Positions 63,901 to 64,000 of a DNA stretch of 64,000 nucleotides are shown piece by piece (positions within the stretch are counted from its first letter, which is position 1; each line of letters starts with the position of its first letter). This DNA comes from an uncultured Prevotellaceae bacterium. GTDB lineage: Bacteria; Bacteroidota; Bacteroidia; Bacteroidales; Bacteroidaceae. The notes beneath the pieces were generated by a model. It was given only the letters and a program-made list of their open reading frames with translations, did no database searches and had not been told where the DNA came from. The DNA is taken from the NCBI GenBank assembly GCA_902776665.1, contig CACYQZ010000005.1, positions 34,869-98,868 on the forward strand, written 5' to 3'. The position numbers and the translations under genes are program-made.

Positions 63901-63975
63901 TTCTGAACAGGCAGTAAAACCGAACGCCACGGCCACGACTGCGGCCATTCCTGTCAATATCTTCTTGTAGTTCAT
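60907..63975 (-). CDS. Fimbrillin-like (Mfa-like) surface lipoprotein
   Basis: ATG 63975 (MNYKKILTGMAAVVAVAFGFTAC) gives a lipoprotein signal with lipobox FTAC. The 1022-residue protein has an N-terminal fimbrillin/Mfa-like region (about 30-380): NFDKQSFYNNFNIFG, FKFQHVLSAIKFKLGN and FLVLPQTLPDDAYAIVTL. Middle Ig-like beta domains follow. A C-terminal FISUMP-like domain (about 770-1022) includes CRFFTASGYA, LYDPCPPGFKMPPSG, WSATPSA and HSVRPMVD. FimA/Mfa family proteins form fimbriae after lipid processing. This size and the FISUMP-like end suggest a tip or accessory subunit, not a major pilin. Upstream regulation lies outside the window. Confidence 0.85.
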   Translation of the reverse strand: MNYKKILTGMAAVVAVAFGFTACSENVEVNNNANNNETLSIGVSVHQGWNDDEKTRSARRLARINEKQAAGVEKVITTEGSLEGEPIYMWCDELDGIDGKGHSVVVDETYAEETTRGTLMDGHDNNTGDGIENFDKQSFYNNFNIFGTDAPESGALATWKHDNEWSVSGSVTWGSNTFYGVAPANNEGVSGTSQTGFTFTTQTDSKNQIDLMVGPSTKVNDRHILFKFQHVLSAIKFKLGNKFASGYQITKLELMNINSKNTYNFSTGWGTPNTPFTTSVATEFSTTGGANKMITNDGEANKTVGTTFLVLPQTLPDDAYAIVTLVKEGESPKYLNAQLKTMTPTWLPGHTYTYVISSSDYPSSYTFDVTQNPEFTWNGDPISANSDLFTVKSYYTDGGINTEKGWKVIGYKVSKPGGDFPSDAQWQADMPRVLNSVQGTGTGSVTGETKQVAVYRQSPTQTQRQQNELRDPNRELKENLDLSLYKVDNDTPWPGNVRNTANTYIVRYGGTYKFPLVMGNTIKNSAKYVPEDYSCADGSGWFKVSKNKKATEGTYKNKIVFDKETKGNFYFGKQTFVDYKNDLVTASNYQVDATSAFVLWHDFSDTEREDELTVIKDVSITTEGADGLVSKFVTFTVDENTIQQGNAVIAVKNGAGKITWSWQIYITYDNWISDEGQTEVTNKAGNKFTLANYNLGYVSKNNRGTYDFPVRKIKLLIEQDESGQLAEVVITQNEGSQYKSQNYDWDTKYQWGRKDALPGTGIAGQNEAGADFSPSPYYDFGCRFFTASGYAYEPKAKKISENWTYGESIQYPLKRLNNSGSGNEEHPNGCWSNRMYINAWSAAKNTLQTAGSATGYGHDPDGSDNFIIGSVDDEDEHEHKTLYDPCPPGFKMPPSGVFTNFALEGYSANAEGSFDNPGEPNTTGKGFAFYAAGTSGKTIYFPATGRLKDSGLESWNKRSWVWSATPSAVHDNYYGEGNSLNQNTGVHGACSVHLSYTSTRTTPLNNNTQNMPHSVRPMVDND

Positions 63976-64000
63976 TTCTCTGATTCGCAAAATTTGTCTT

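Overview
The window is a chromosomal segment of a Bacteroidales bacterium, most likely a Prevotellaceae member. Three things suggest this. Promoters follow the Bacteroidetes pattern TTTG/TTG-N18-20-TAnnTTTG(C), and almost all starts lack a Shine-Dalgarno. The surface proteins are typical of the group: C-terminal type IX secretion (T9SS) sorting signals, a fimbrillin-like lipoprotein, a coiled-coil lipoprotein, DUF1573 and SecDF fused in one chain. The gene neighbourhoods (mdh-DUF3737-PatB, DUF3109, duplicated SurA-like isomerases beside OstA and mutL) also fit. There is no rRNA, CRISPR array, insertion sequence or prophage. The content is mostly core genome with a few accessory surface and glycan genes.

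Layout. 1-5.3 kb (-): a run of secreted or lipid-anchored proteins behind one strong promoter. 5.6-11.2 kb (-): asnS, rluB with an RPRYNNDG repeat tail, purB, tRNA-Val and an OmpA-family porin. 11.3-19.2 kb (-): mutL, an OstA-like protein, two parvulin isomerases and guaB, with a candidate small RNA on the opposite strand between the isomerases and guaB. 19.3-19.5 kb: tRNA-Asn, a tRNA-Asn 3' fragment and a small ORF with an unusual AGGAGG. 19.7-26 kb (+): S41 protease, gpmI, HerA-like ATPase, ung, DUF3109. 26-28 kb (-): gyrB. 28.2-31.6 kb (+): dsbD and an L-cysteine desulfidase-like protein. 31.6-49 kb: secreted phosphatase/nuclease fold, GEVED protein with sulfatase, M16 peptidase, Hsp20, PLP lyase-DUF3737-mdh, aminopeptidase P, LamG-GH18 protein, GlsB-like protein, second sulfatase. 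49-54.4 kb: AAA_28-CYTH protein, cysS, HU, rhomboid protease, membrane EEP protein. 54.5-64 kb: secDF, Tricorn-like protease, fimbrillin-like lipoprotein.

Common themes. Envelope biogenesis is strongly represented (SecDF, two parvulin chaperones, OstA-like, OmpA, DsbD, S41/M16/Tricorn proteases, T9SS cargo). The two serine-type sulfatases, the GH18 protein and the GEVED protein suggest use of sulfated host-type glycans, but no SusC/SusD pair or sulfatase maturase lies here.

The most unusual signal is a dispersed family of short tandem arrays whose unit is nearly always 7 bp (a few 8 or 15 bp), with a different unit at almost every locus. They lie at stop codons and fill gene gaps; one gap is exactly 11 x 7 bp. 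They also occur in frame inside conserved enzymes (purB, cysS, the desulfidase, aminopeptidase P, PLP lyase, EEP protein), where they encode about 10 extra residues. Unrelated enzymes thereby share inserted peptides (LSTxxSQLST; SPxTQxxTPN). A second family, a GC-rich palindrome, sits 1-2 bp after stop codons and also entered aminopeptidase P in frame. I know of no description of this system in Bacteroidales.
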